Shown here piece after piece: positions 16,568 through 25,481 of a DNA stretch of 64,000 bases; the first letter of the stretch is position 1, and every line of letters starts with the position of its first letter. The DNA is taken from the NCBI GenBank assembly GCA_002353285.1, contig DEJJ01000006.1, positions 34,033-98,032 of the forward strand, in the 5' to 3' direction. Both the position numbers and the translations under genes were made by a program. Source of the DNA: Porphyromonadaceae bacterium UBA2751. GTDB taxonomy: Bacteria; Bacteroidota; Bacteroidia; Bacteroidales; Muribaculaceae. The notes below the pieces were generated by a model. The model did not search any database and was not told the origin of the DNA. It was given only the letters and a program-made list of their open reading frames with translations.

Positions 16568-18868
16568 ATGAAAAATAGAGTATTATTAGCACTGGCAATG
16601 TTTTCACTTGTTGGCGTAAGTGCTATGGCCGTTAACCCTGGTCCCACGGCAACGACCAATCTTCAAGTGGGTCATTACTATCGCATCCAAAACGTTAATA
16701 GTGGCAGATACATGTGCTATGAGAAACAAGATGCAGGCGATAATTTCAGTGTATTAAATATGAGATCCACTACAATAGGCCGTAAGCAACCTATTATCTT
16801 TATCAAGAAGGATAAGGCTCTAACTGCGCCAGGCACTATATTTAAACTCACCAGCAAATCAGGAGAGTTATTTAGGTTTGAATGCCAGGGAGAGGACGTT
16901 AATGACTATATGAACGGCAAGAGTGTTGGATATTCAAGTCCTCATACTGCAAGTGGTATCACTGTATATAATGGTGCTATCTATACAGATAATGTATTTG
17001 ATGTGCAACCAATAAATCAAACAAATTCTTATGCTATGGCCATAAGAACCAAATCAGGTTATGATGGTGTTTTTGTTTCATCAACGACAAACGGTTATAT
17101 TCAAGATGAAGGTAGTGTAAGTGCAGACGCTTCATATCTGAGCATCAGTAGCACAAACAATAGCCCAATGTGCCAGTTCTTTTTTGAGGAAGTGACGGGT
17201 AGCGGTGATGCATATCTTAGTCTGCCACTGAACGACACTAATGGAAAGAAGACTTATAACATAACTTATACTATTCCAAATAATGGTGGAACTGGTAATG
17301 GTTCAGGCACCTATGGCATCTCTGATACACAGCATAATGCAGTAGATGGTTCCTATTACACTTCGGCTTGCTTCTCTATGCCAGTAGTGGTTCCTGATAA
17401 TGTGTTCTGCTATTTTATCAATAGTCAAAACAAGGCGATAAAAGTGGAATTTGCTGAGCAAAGCTACTCACGTTTTGGTCCTAACATTAATGTGATGCCC
17501 GCTGGCATTCCCTTTATAGTGCAAACTGCGACGAATGACCCCAGTGAATATAAGTTTTTCCCGTTAGTGCCTGATAATTTTATCACTGCAAAAGACCCAA
17601 TTAATAAGAGCGTAAACAATCTTAAGAAAGCGAATACCTATTTTGTATTAGCCGCTCGAAATTCAAGTTGGTCCACAACTGGAAATGGTGTTAGTGGCAT
17701 GAGGTTGCTGGCTGTTGATGCTTCGGGCGAAGTTCTATATCCTCAAACCCCCACCCTAGGGAATAGTGAGCTTACCGATGGCAACCGTGCATATTATGGT
17801 AAGAAGTCGGAAGTCATAGAGAATAAACCAACACCCGTTGATTTGGTCGATCTCATCTATGAGAAAGAGAATGGTAGCGACAAGTACACTAATAAAGACT
17901 TTGTGTCGATCAATGATGAACTCGTTGTGGGATATGTAAATCAGAGTGCAGGAATTGTGTTTGCACACGATAAGCAGAACAACAAGGATTATCCCGACAT
18001 TCAACCAGTCGAGCAAACCCCCAGCAACTACTTTATGTTTGACCCCAATGAAACCGTGGTTTATCCTGCCGACTACTACCAGAGCAATTGGGTAGCAATA
18101 AATGCTCCCAATGAAATCGCAAGATTTACCGAAGGCTGTGTGATTCCTGCCAACACAGTAACAGGTAGCATTGTTAACGACAAGAATAACCCAATGTTTA
18201 GCCTGTTTGGTGCTCCCGAGGCCACACCCGATCACGATTCGAATAATGCAATTGAGAATTCCTATAGTGTTGCTCACTTGGCTGCCAACAATCATGAGCT
18301 GGAAGCGCATGGTGAGAACTATGAGGGTGTTAAATTCTGGTTTATGCAGCCACGAGCCATGGAGGTGGCTACAATCGTTTGGGCTGTGCTCAAGTATGAC
18401 GAAGCAACTCAAGCAATATATGCTTATGTTCCTAAGAAGACTGGCTTCCAAAATGACCTCTGCTTCAAGGGTAAGGTTGTTATCAGTCCATTGCTTTATG
18501 ACGGTGAATTCCCCACCGAAGAGCAGCTTAGGGCTTGGGATGGTCAGGCATTCAGTTTCAGAGCTGTTATCATGAAGAATACAGCTGCTACTGCCAAAAG
18601 TCCATTGCGTGCCGTGGGCGACCCCTATGAGGTGGAAGAGACCGATGTTAATCAAAACTACATCATCTGCCCGCTGAGCATTAGCGCTGAGAATATTACC
18701 ACTTCAATCGATGAAAAGATTGTGGACTCGCTTCTAGGCAAGGTTGCCAAGAGCGTTAGCTACTACAATCTGCAGGGCATTGAGAGCACCACTCCATTTG
18801 ATGGCGTTAACATCGTTGTGATAACCTATGACGATGGCACTCGCTCATCAATGAAGTTGATAAAATAA
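16568..18868 (+). CDS. Large secreted protein sharing the variant C-terminal tail
   Basis: A 766-residue exported protein with a Sec signal peptide (MKNRVLLALAMFSLVGVSAMA). Next comes VGHYYRIQNVNSGRYMCYEKQ near residue 35, the same ricin-like opening seen in the upstream neighbour. The middle shows no family I recognise; it is rich in Asn, Thr and Tyr, as in cell-surface beta-sandwich proteins. The tail VSYYNLQGIESTTPF...VVITYDDGTRSSMKLIK matches the tail of the 14283-16490 protein closely, pointing to a common export or anchoring route. Base composition is more AT-rich than nearby metabolic genes. Confidence 0.78.
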   Translation: MKNRVLLALAMFSLVGVSAMAVNPGPTATTNLQVGHYYRIQNVNSGRYMCYEKQDAGDNFSVLNMRSTTIGRKQPIIFIKKDKALTAPGTIFKLTSKSGELFRFECQGEDVNDYMNGKSVGYSSPHTASGITVYNGAIYTDNVFDVQPINQTNSYAMAIRTKSGYDGVFVSSTTNGYIQDEGSVSADASYLSISSTNNSPMCQFFFEEVTGSGDAYLSLPLNDTNGKKTYNITYTIPNNGGTGNGSGTYGISDTQHNAVDGSYYTSACFSMPVVVPDNVFCYFINSQNKAIKVEFAEQSYSRFGPNINVMPAGIPFIVQTATNDPSEYKFFPLVPDNFITAKDPINKSVNNLKKANTYFVLAARNSSWSTTGNGVSGMRLLAVDASGEVLYPQTPTLGNSELTDGNRAYYGKKSEVIENKPTPVDLVDLIYEKENGSDKYTNKDFVSINDELVVGYVNQSAGIVFAHDKQNNKDYPDIQPVEQTPSNYFMFDPNETVVYPADYYQSNWVAINAPNEIARFTEGCVIPANTVTGSIVNDKNNPMFSLFGAPEATPDHDSNNAIENSYSVAHLAANNHELEAHGENYEGVKFWFMQPRAMEVATIVWAVLKYDEATQAIYAYVPKKTGFQNDLCFKGKVVISPLLYDGEFPTEEQLRAWDGQAFSFRAVIMKNTAATAKSPLRAVGDPYEVEETDVNQNYIICPLSISAENITTSIDEKIVDSLLGKVAKSVSYYNLQGIESTTPFDGVNIVVITYDDGTRSSMKLIK

Positions 18869-18887
18869 TGTCTCGATAGATAGAATT

Positions 18888-18928
18888 AAGATGGTGTGTC
18901 ACGAAGGTGCATGACACACCATCTTTTA
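18888..18928 (+). terminator. Hairpin terminator with T-run
   Basis: A 14-bp stem (18888-18901 with 18912-18925), a 10-base loop and then TTTTA follow the 16568-18868 gene by 20 bases. A clear factor-independent terminator. Confidence 0.8.
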
Positions 18929-18950
18929 TTTGGTTTTTTGATAGGTTTTG

Positions 18951-18983
18951 TTTGGCTTTTTCAATAATTTTTTTATAAATTTG
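18951..18983 (+). promoter_or_regulatory. Promoter for dockerin-phosphoesterase gene
   Basis: TTTG at 18951-18954 and TAAATTTG at 18976-18983, 21 bases apart. The transcript would begin near 18990, which excludes the upstream in-frame ATG at 18948 and supports ATG 19002 as the start. Confidence 0.65.
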
Positions 18984-19001
18984 TGGGTTAAATGTAATAT
19001 T

Positions 19002-20264
19002 ATGAAGTTTTTTGGTGGATTATTAATGTTTTTTGTTGCGATTGTGCCTTGTGTTGCCTATGGTCAGGTTGTAGAGGACGTGAATCGCGATGGCTATGTG
19101 AACGGTGGTGACGTGACAGCCATCTATAACTGTATGCTTAATGACGACATGACCTATGCTGCCACATGCGATGTGGATGGCGATGGCCATGTGACCAGTG
19201 TCGACGTGGCAATAGTCTACAATTACTTGCTCAATCATGACGGCACCAGCGACCGCCGCATGAGCTTCCTGCACATCAGCGACACCCACAGCGTGGACGT
19301 GACCCTGAAGCCCGCTCTCGAAATCCTCAACAGCGATGCCACCTACTCGTTCATGGTGCTCACAGGTGACTTCCTGCCCACCGAGACCATGATGCAGGAG
19401 GTGCTCGCCAGCGAGAAGCCAGTGTTTATCATCCCAGGCAACCACGACTCATGGGATGAGGGAACAACAGCTAACTCTTTTGGACAAAGTGGATTTCGTC
19501 AGCAAGTGCTCAATCGACTTTATCCTAACGGCGAAGTGAACTTTGGGGATGATGTTGCCAACTATTTCTATGCCGATGTGACTCAAAACGGATGTACTAT
19601 TCGTGTAATTGGTCTTGACCTCTATGAGATAGAAACTGTTGGTTCTACAATAAAAAATAGTGTCATTTTCTCGCAAAAGCAGATTGACTGGCTCATCAGT
19701 GTGCTTGAGGATAGTGGTGACAAGGATGGCGTGATTATCCTAACTCATAACGGGTTTGGCAACGCTCGCAGCAACCCACGCGACCCTAATTATATTAATG
19801 AGTTTGTGTCAATTAATGCTTACACATTCTTTGATACCTATAACTATTTTGGAACTGGAGATGCCGATATGGTGCCTAGTATTGTCGAGGCCTACATGAC
19901 AGGGGAGAATCTTGTGGACTCAGCCTTTTATAGTGGTTATCGCCTAGAAAAGATAAATGTAACCACCCATTTTGATAGTCCACGCAACAATTTCATTGCT
20001 CATTATGGTGGACACATTCATTTTGACGTGGTAGAATATCTTAGTTGGCATCCACGTCAGCTAATGTGCATTGTTGCCTATGGTGGCCTTGGAAACGGTG
20101 GCCGTGAATATAACGACTTGATTAAGACCGATACTGGCGAGGACAGCTACACCATCAATGCCAGCAACATCAACTTCACCACCCATGAGCACAAGATAGT
20201 GCGCCTGGGATCGAAAAAGAAGGTTGATGGCACCCTGCGGGAGAGCATCCTGTTCAACTTCTAA
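19002..20264 (+). CDS. Secreted metallophosphoesterase with N-terminal dockerin-like repeats
   Basis: A 420-residue exported protein. After the signal peptide (MKFFGGLLMFFVAIVPCVAYG) come two calcium-binding dockerin-like repeats, DVNRDGYVNGGDVTAIYN and DVDGDGHVTSVDVAIVYN (about residues 26-80). A calcineurin-like phosphoesterase domain follows with FLHISDTHS, VLTGDFLP, IPGNHDSW, ILTHNGFG and HYGGHIHFD. All metal ligands appear present. An N-terminal dockerin is unusual, since these usually end a protein. Substrate unknown; a secreted nucleotide or phospholipid phosphatase is plausible. ATG 19002 is favoured over 18948 by both the promoter position and the signal peptide. Confidence 0.83.
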   Translation: MKFFGGLLMFFVAIVPCVAYGQVVEDVNRDGYVNGGDVTAIYNCMLNDDMTYAATCDVDGDGHVTSVDVAIVYNYLLNHDGTSDRRMSFLHISDTHSVDVTLKPALEILNSDATYSFMVLTGDFLPTETMMQEVLASEKPVFIIPGNHDSWDEGTTANSFGQSGFRQQVLNRLYPNGEVNFGDDVANYFYADVTQNGCTIRVIGLDLYEIETVGSTIKNSVIFSQKQIDWLISVLEDSGDKDGVIILTHNGFGNARSNPRDPNYINEFVSINAYTFFDTYNYFGTGDADMVPSIVEAYMTGENLVDSAFYSGYRLEKINVTTHFDSPRNNFIAHYGGHIHFDVVEYLSWHPRQLMCIVAYGGLGNGGREYNDLIKTDTGEDSYTINASNINFTTHEHKIVRLGSKKKVDGTLRESILFNF

Positions 20265-20321
20265 CACGCGCTAATTAAACGAATAACATTATAAACAACT
20301 ATATTATTAAATCAGGTAATT

Positions 20322-21500
20322 ATGAAGAAATTTATTACACTTATTGTTGCGGCTGTTGCATTCACGGCAACGGCCGGGGATTTCACTACTAATGTGACCC
20401 AGGTTACTAATGCTGCTAAAGAGTTCTCGATGTCGAAGAGCTCAGATGGCAGCAATCCAATGAATGTGTATTCAGCGATGAACGTAAAATTTTATTCTAC
20501 CTCGTTTTATTTGAAATTTGATAATTTTTTAGTTGAGTGCATTATTACACCTGATGACATGGAAGATGTGCCGGCTGGCGCTAAGGTAACCTCTATTAAT
20601 TGTGGTGGCGAAATAATACCTGGTCGTGACGGTGAAGAGAGTGCCAATAGTTTAGAACTTGCTGCTTATATTCAAAATAATATAGATCCAGCCACCGACC
20701 CTTACACCACAGGCGGCTATTATTCTGCAAAAGCTACTTATTCGTCGCAGGACTTGTATGGAGCTATGACACCATGTGCTCTAAGTAACGAGGATGGAAC
20801 CACGGCACAGGTTATTCAGTCGAATTTTAGTCTCACAAAACCTTTTCATTACAATGGGAGTATTTTTAAGGTTGGTCTTGACATTTATGTGCCTGATGCG
20901 GTTTATTTCTGCTATTACACAACAAGTGCTGCAACCGAGGTGGCAACAACTTATCACACTACCGATAAGAGTATATTTAAAGATGTTGTTTTCTATTATA
21001 ATTGTCCACTTTTAGACTTTGTACAGCAATATAATATTGACATGGGCATGACTTTTGAGCCTAATAAGTTACCGGCATTTACATTGACTTATTTCACTAA
21101 CGACATCAAGGGCAAGGTCACTGGTGCCACTGGCGAGTTGGCGCTGAGCGATGGTGTGAACACTGTGACTGCTGCTGTGGATGAGAACGGCGAGTTTGCC
21201 TTTGCCAATGTTGATTACACCAAGACCTACACGCTGAGCTTGGGGGGCGAGGTTGTTGCCGAAGGGCTGGCGTTTGATGACGTGACAAAGGACATCTACG
21301 TTGAGATAAATGGCGGCAGCTCGCCCAAGCCTGGCGATGTGAACGGTGATGGCAGCGTAACCAGTGCCGACGTGACTGCACTCTACAGCTGGCTGCTCAA
21401 CAGCGACGACAGCGCCATCGTCAATGGCGACCAGGATGGTGATGGTGTCATCATTTCGAGCGATGTGACTGCTGTTTACTCAATCATGCTTGGCAACTAA
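20322..21500 (+). CDS. Secreted protein with C-terminal dockerin-like pair
   Basis: A 392-residue exported protein. The signal peptide is MKKFITLIVAAVAFTATAG. A middle domain of about 240 residues is unrecognised. A short beta-sandwich follows (GKVTGATGELALSDG..., about 265-325), resembling a carboxypeptidase-regulatory-like or CnaB-like fold. Two dockerin-like repeats end the protein: GDVNGDGSVTSADVTALYSW and GDQDGDGVIISSDVTAVYSI. The coding sequence changes from AT-rich in the middle domain to GC-rich in the last ~130 codons, suggesting joining of modules of different history. It lies 57 bases after the dockerin-phosphoesterase and may be cotranscribed. Confidence 0.78.
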   Translation: MKKFITLIVAAVAFTATAGDFTTNVTQVTNAAKEFSMSKSSDGSNPMNVYSAMNVKFYSTSFYLKFDNFLVECIITPDDMEDVPAGAKVTSINCGGEIIPGRDGEESANSLELAAYIQNNIDPATDPYTTGGYYSAKATYSSQDLYGAMTPCALSNEDGTTAQVIQSNFSLTKPFHYNGSIFKVGLDIYVPDAVYFCYYTTSAATEVATTYHTTDKSIFKDVVFYYNCPLLDFVQQYNIDMGMTFEPNKLPAFTLTYFTNDIKGKVTGATGELALSDGVNTVTAAVDENGEFAFANVDYTKTYTLSLGGEVVAEGLAFDDVTKDIYVEINGGSSPKPGDVNGDGSVTSADVTALYSWLLNSDDSAIVNGDQDGDGVIISSDVTAVYSIMLGN

Positions 21501-21548
21501 CACTGGTGGAGAGGTGAGTTTTTCTCTCCTCAACAAAAATATAGACAG

Positions 21549-21580
21549 AGCGAGCCATGGGCCACAGCCTGTGGCTCGCT
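21549..21580. terminator. Hairpin after the dockerin gene
   Basis: A 9-bp stem (agcgagcca at 21549-21557 with tggctcgct at 21572-21580) lies about 50 bases after the stop at 21500. No T-run follows, so its role as a terminator is uncertain. Confidence 0.4.
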
Positions 21581-21635
21581 TGGTGCTTGATGTGTCCCAG
21601 CCGCGGGCGGCTTTGGGGGCTGAACGCGAGGGGGC

Positions 21636-21680
21636 GAAAAAAGAAACATGGAATCTTCACTTGTGGGTGGGGATTCCATG
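21636..21680 (-). terminator. Terminator of the minus-strand HTH gene
   Basis: On the minus strand a 9-bp stem (21680-21672 with 21655-21647) is followed by TTTCTTTTTTC. It lies 31 bases after the stop of the gene at 21711-21992. Confidence 0.75.
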
Positions 21681-21710
21681 TTGCGTTACGCGTCCTGTCC
21701 TCGGGGTGAG

Positions 21711-21992
21711 CTAGACGTCGCCGTCGGTGGTGGGCTGTGCGCTTTTCTGTTGCTCAAGGATTTCGAGTGCCATGTCGAGGATGGTGGGGTCGTCGAGCAC
21801 GACGATGCCGCCATCGGGTCCTGGCTCGATGTGCACACCCATGTGAATGCCGAAGTCGTAGTTCGACCCACCAAAGTAGTTTCTCACTGTTTGAACGCTA
21901 AGGTTCAACTTGTCGGCAATCACGTGTGTGGAGCCTTCGGGCAAACTGGCCTTGATGCGACGAAGCTCATTGAAAGTAATGGTCTTTGGCAT
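21711..21992 (-). CDS. Small conserved Bacteroidota DNA-binding protein
   Basis: A 93-residue protein. Its first half is a helix-turn-helix (FNELRRIKASLPEGSTHVIADKLNLSVQTVRNYF) in which LNLSVQTVRNYFGG forms the recognition helix. The second half contains HIEPGPDGGIVVLDDPTILDMALEILE, which I recognise as strongly conserved in small Bacteroidales proteins annotated as DNA-binding. The target is unknown. It stands alone, with a TACCTTTA box on the minus strand at 22054-22047 (TTTC 19 bases further up) and a good terminator, so it is a single-gene transcript. Confidence 0.78.
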   Translation of the reverse strand: MPKTITFNELRRIKASLPEGSTHVIADKLNLSVQTVRNYFGGSNYDFGIHMGVHIEPGPDGGIVVLDDPTILDMALEILEQQKSAQPTTDGDV

Positions 21993-22046
21993 AATGATGT
22001 TGATTTTTATGATTTAGAAAAACTGTTGTTAAATTGAAATGTGCTA

Positions 22047-22077
22047 TAAAGGTAATGCTTTTTTGTTAATTGTGAAA
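22047..22077 (-). promoter_or_regulatory. Possible promoter of the HTH gene
   Basis: Minus strand TTTC (22077-22074), 19 bases, TACCTTTA (22054-22047). Each box is one base from consensus. The start codon at 21992 is about 48 bases after the predicted transcription start. Confidence 0.4.
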
Positions 22078-22146
22078 ATATTTTGTGAGAATTATGGATT
22101 TTTCGAGCAATTCTATATGTTTGTGGCCCTTAAGCCATTCAGTTGC

Positions 22147-22803
22147 TCAGAATACTGCCCACACTGCCAGGATGGTGATGTTGATGATGGCAGCATAGAT
22201 TAGCTGGTCGCTCTCGGCTGCGGTAAACTCAATGGCTCCCCACTGCGGGTGCTTGGTGGCAAACCATTGCAGCAGCCGGTAGACTATCCAGGCAGCGATG
22301 AATCCCAGGATGGCTCCGCACACTATGTCGCCAGGATAGTGAACTCCCAAGTAGATGCGGCTGTAGCACATGAGTGTGGCCCACACCACCATGGTCCAGG
22401 TGAATGCTCGGTGCTTGAATATCATGGCCAGCAGCAGCGCTATGCCGAAGCAGTTGGCAGCATGGCTCGAGACGAAGCCAAAAGCTCCACCACGATAGCC
22501 GTTCACGATGTGGATTGTGGACTGCAGGTCGGGGTTGTGCGATGGTCGTGCTCTTGCCACCAGTGGCTTGATGATGCTGGCCGACACCTGATCGGCAATC
22601 AGGATTACAAGGCCAATGGCCAGAATTACTGTAATGGCTCGCCGCCACCCTTTCTTGAGAAAGAGCAGGTACACGAGCATCAGGATCATGGGGGTCCAGG
22701 TGCCTATTTTGGTCACTAACCACATGAAGTTGTCGAAGTAGCTTGCATGCAGCCCGTTGAGGGCGGTGAAGATGCTGGCATCAAATTGTTGCAGTGCGTC
22801 CAT
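22147..22803 (-). CDS. PAP2-family membrane phosphatase
   Basis: A 218-residue type 2 phosphatidic acid phosphatase family protein with about six membrane helices. The three active-site motifs are present: KPLVARARPS (KxxxxxxRP), SSHAANCFG (PSGH-like, with the catalytic His) and the late SRIYLGVHYPGDIVCG (SRxxxxxHxxxD). Such enzymes dephosphorylate undecaprenyl pyrophosphate, phosphatidic acid or lipid A precursors. It starts 17 bases after the BatD-E stop and is likely the last gene of that transcript. Confidence 0.88.
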   Translation of the reverse strand: MDALQQFDASIFTALNGLHASYFDNFMWLVTKIGTWTPMILMLVYLLFLKKGWRRAITVILAIGLVILIADQVSASIIKPLVARARPSHNPDLQSTIHIVNGYRGGAFGFVSSHAANCFGIALLLAMIFKHRAFTWTMVVWATLMCYSRIYLGVHYPGDIVCGAILGFIAAWIVYRLLQWFATKHPQWGAIEFTAAESDQLIYAAIINITILAVWAVF

Positions 22804-22820
22804 GAATATTTGATTGTTAG

Positions 22821-25433
22821 TTAAATGATTTCTTTGTCTTTGCTGTACTTGTACATCCAGCCTTCTTTACCGTCGGATGTCTCAATTTTGTACCACTCGC
22901 TCTTGGCGCCCTTCATCAGGATGGAGTCGATAATTTCAACCCTTGCGCCCTGGGGCAGGGTGAAGGCGGCATCCTTGTCGGCAGTGCGTGGTGCCTTCAT
23001 CACTGGTGCTTTGTCGTGCATGATGATGGCGGCATTGTGGCTGGTGCAGCGGTTGTGCATGTGGATTGAGCAGGCTATGGCAAAGATTGTGACCGCTGCC
23101 ATGGCAATTGCGCCAAAGAAGCCCAGCTTCTGCATCCTCACGGTGGTTGCTGTGAGGTAGAGGGCTATTGCTGCGAGGGTGAGCAGCAGGGCCAAGAATG
23201 CGATTATTGCCCAGGCATTGCTGCTGACGCGGCTCACCCAGCTGCCCAGTAGTGATGAGAAGAAGCTATCGCCATTGTCGTCGACGAGCTGGGCTTTTTC
23301 TCTCACGAACTCTAAGTTGTTTCGAGCGTCGCTGTTGCTTGGGTTGAGCTTGAGTGCCCGCTCATAGTTGAGGATGGCTTGGGCGCGGTTATCGAGGCGG
23401 TAGTAGGCATTGCCCAGGTTGTAGTAGAGGGTTGACGAGGCACCGTCCTTGGCAGCGCGCTCGTAGAGTTCCACAGCCTTGGTGTAGTGCTTGCTGTCGT
23501 AGGCCTGATTGCCTTGCTTCACATAGTCGATGCCCGAGGCCGATGCCATGATGGTTATTGTGGTGGCGGCAATCAGGGTGCTGACGCGCATGGGGGCACC
23601 TGTGCTCTGGCGGCGCTTCACGCGCTCAAGGCTGTCGATGAGGGCGGCGCTGTCGTTGTAAACCTGCGACATGCTGCCCGAGTTGAGCTCAGGGGCATAT
23701 TGTGCAAACTCGCAAGTTTCGAGCATGCGCATCGTGTCGGCAATGTGCTGTGGCGTGAAGCCGAAGTCATCCATTACTGATGCAATGTTATCCTTGCTAA
23801 GCTCCGACACTGGGATATTAAGCTTGTCGCTCAAGTACCCCCACAGGGCATTTAGGGTCTCGTTGTAGAAGCCGTCACGGTCGTTCTTGAGCATGAGGGT
23901 GTTTGCCGTCTTGAGGCGTTGCTGTGCGAGCTTGCTGGCATGGCGGGTGCGCATGAGCGAAGTGTTGGCATGCGTCTTTTGTCGCTTGCGCCACCACATG
24001 AGTGCAGCTATCATTGCCAGGACGGCGAGTGCCATCGCAACCCAGTAGAAAGGACTTGTGATTAGGAATGACTGCTTGTCACTCAAGCTGGTGTTGCCGT
24101 GGTGAATGTCGGCAATGTCCATGTTGCGCAACTTGTAGTGCTCCGAAGGCTTGCCTTCGCCTTTGGCCACCTTGATGGTGCGACCCTCGATGCGGATGCT
24201 GTCGTATTGCTGGGTCTCGGTGTTGAAATACACGAAATAAGAGTCGGGAATCTTGAACTCGCCCACATATTGTGGAATGAACATGTAGTCGAAGGTTACC
24301 GAGCCACCCATGTTGTCGGCCGATGGCGACAGGTTGATGGTGTGCTGTGGGTCGTAGATGTCAAATTCCTTAGGCATGTCAACCTTGGGATTCTGGATGT
24401 ACTTGAGGTTGCCCTTGCCGGTAACGATGATGCTGTAAGTGGCTGGAGCGTAGGTCTTGAAATTGGATGGCTTAATGCGAGTGATCACGTCGAAGTTGCC
24501 CACAGCACCGCTAAAGTTGGCTGGCTTGGGATTGGGCAGCGGCCTCACGTTAACACTCACTGGATCGCTCTTGACCTTGACATCGACAGGCACGCCTGGC
24601 CCCATGAAGCCGAATGGTGTGTCGAAGATGTCCTGAATCACCTGAGCGTCGTAGCTACCCGAGGTGATAGTTAGCTTGCCTGGCTCTTGGGGGTAGAGGA
24701 TGCACTTTTTCAGTATCGAGGTGCCATACTCACGCCCATTCACCACCTCAGTGCTCCTGTTGTTGGGGTTAATGGGAATCTCTTCGATTAGGAATCCATT
24801 GAACGAGGGTTGTTGTGTGCTGTGGCACGACACGCGGCTATAGCGGGTGTAGAGCTTGATGGTGCACACCACGGCTTCTTGCTCGTAGATTACATCTTTG
24901 TCAAGAATCACCTTGATGAAGAGGTCGCTGTTCTTGACGCTAGGGTCCACTTGAGGCTGTGATGGCTGCTGCTGGCCCAGTGCCGACGGGTCGGGGATGG
25001 CTGGAGTCGCATGTGAGCCACCCATGGCTCCAGTGGGCAGGATGTCGATGCTCACTGGTCGAGTGCTGAGTCGCCTGCCATTGGCATTAATTGATGCTGC
25101 TCCCAGAGTGTGAGTGCCGGGTGTTATGGCCTGATACAGCATTGAGAATATCACTTGCGAGTCGTCGCTGGAGGTGATGCGCTGGCCATTGATGATGATT
25201 GTTGTGGTTGAGCTCATGCTCCTCAATATCTCAGGACCATTCAGCAATTCAGCGCCATCAAGGTGAGGCAGGTCGAGGTTGCTGTAGTCTGATGAACCGT
25301 CAAGGATGTATTCTACCCTGAAGGTGCGTCCTTCTTCCACTTGGCTTGGGGCCTGCACTCTGAATGTCGCAGCTGTGGCCTCGATGGCTGTGGCAAGTAG
25401 AATAAGTGATGCTATGTTGAGAATCCTGTTCAT
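22821..25433 (-). CDS. batD: BatD-BatE fusion protein (aerotolerance operon)
   Basis: An 870-residue protein that joins two Bat components usually encoded separately. Residues 1-~480 are BatD: signal peptide, beta-rich periplasmic domains and a membrane helix (FYWVAMALAVLAMIAALMWW), then a helical cytoplasmic stretch. From Met615, MRVSTLIAATTITIMASASG looks like the former signal peptide of BatE. TPR repeats (YNLGNAYYRLDNRAQAI), two membrane helices (near 742-761 and 771-789) and an SH3-like end (GWMYKYSKDK) follow. Bat proteins are linked to oxygen tolerance in Bacteroides fragilis and to envelope stress elsewhere. No frameshift or stop is seen at the joint. Confidence 0.85.
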   Translation of the reverse strand: MNRILNIASLILLATAIEATAATFRVQAPSQVEEGRTFRVEYILDGSSDYSNLDLPHLDGAELLNGPEILRSMSSTTTIIINGQRITSSDDSQVIFSMLYQAITPGTHTLGAASINANGRRLSTRPVSIDILPTGAMGGSHATPAIPDPSALGQQQPSQPQVDPSVKNSDLFIKVILDKDVIYEQEAVVCTIKLYTRYSRVSCHSTQQPSFNGFLIEEIPINPNNRSTEVVNGREYGTSILKKCILYPQEPGKLTITSGSYDAQVIQDIFDTPFGFMGPGVPVDVKVKSDPVSVNVRPLPNPKPANFSGAVGNFDVITRIKPSNFKTYAPATYSIIVTGKGNLKYIQNPKVDMPKEFDIYDPQHTINLSPSADNMGGSVTFDYMFIPQYVGEFKIPDSYFVYFNTETQQYDSIRIEGRTIKVAKGEGKPSEHYKLRNMDIADIHHGNTSLSDKQSFLITSPFYWVAMALAVLAMIAALMWWRKRQKTHANTSLMRTRHASKLAQQRLKTANTLMLKNDRDGFYNETLNALWGYLSDKLNIPVSELSKDNIASVMDDFGFTPQHIADTMRMLETCEFAQYAPELNSGSMSQVYNDSAALIDSLERVKRRQSTGAPMRVSTLIAATTITIMASASGIDYVKQGNQAYDSKHYTKAVELYERAAKDGASSTLYYNLGNAYYRLDNRAQAILNYERALKLNPSNSDARNNLEFVREKAQLVDDNGDSFFSSLLGSWVSRVSSNAWAIIAFLALLLTLAAIALYLTATTVRMQKLGFFGAIAMAAVTIFAIACSIHMHNRCTSHNAAIIMHDKAPVMKAPRTADKDAAFTLPQGARVEIIDSILMKGAKSEWYKIETSDGKEGWMYKYSKDKEII

Positions 25434-25481
25434 GCGAAAGAATGATATTTTGTGTTTAAACCGTTGTGCTGGTCAATTTTG

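Noticed and set aside
18948..19001. Earlier ATG for the dockerin-phosphoesterase
   Set aside because: It lies upstream of or within the promoter, and the signal peptide begins at 19002.
22821..25433. BatD-BatE fusion as a sequencing or assembly error joining two genes
   Set aside because: The joint is in frame over a long linker with no stop or homopolymer, and similar joined forms are plausible in related genera. Kept as a real fusion but flagged for checking.
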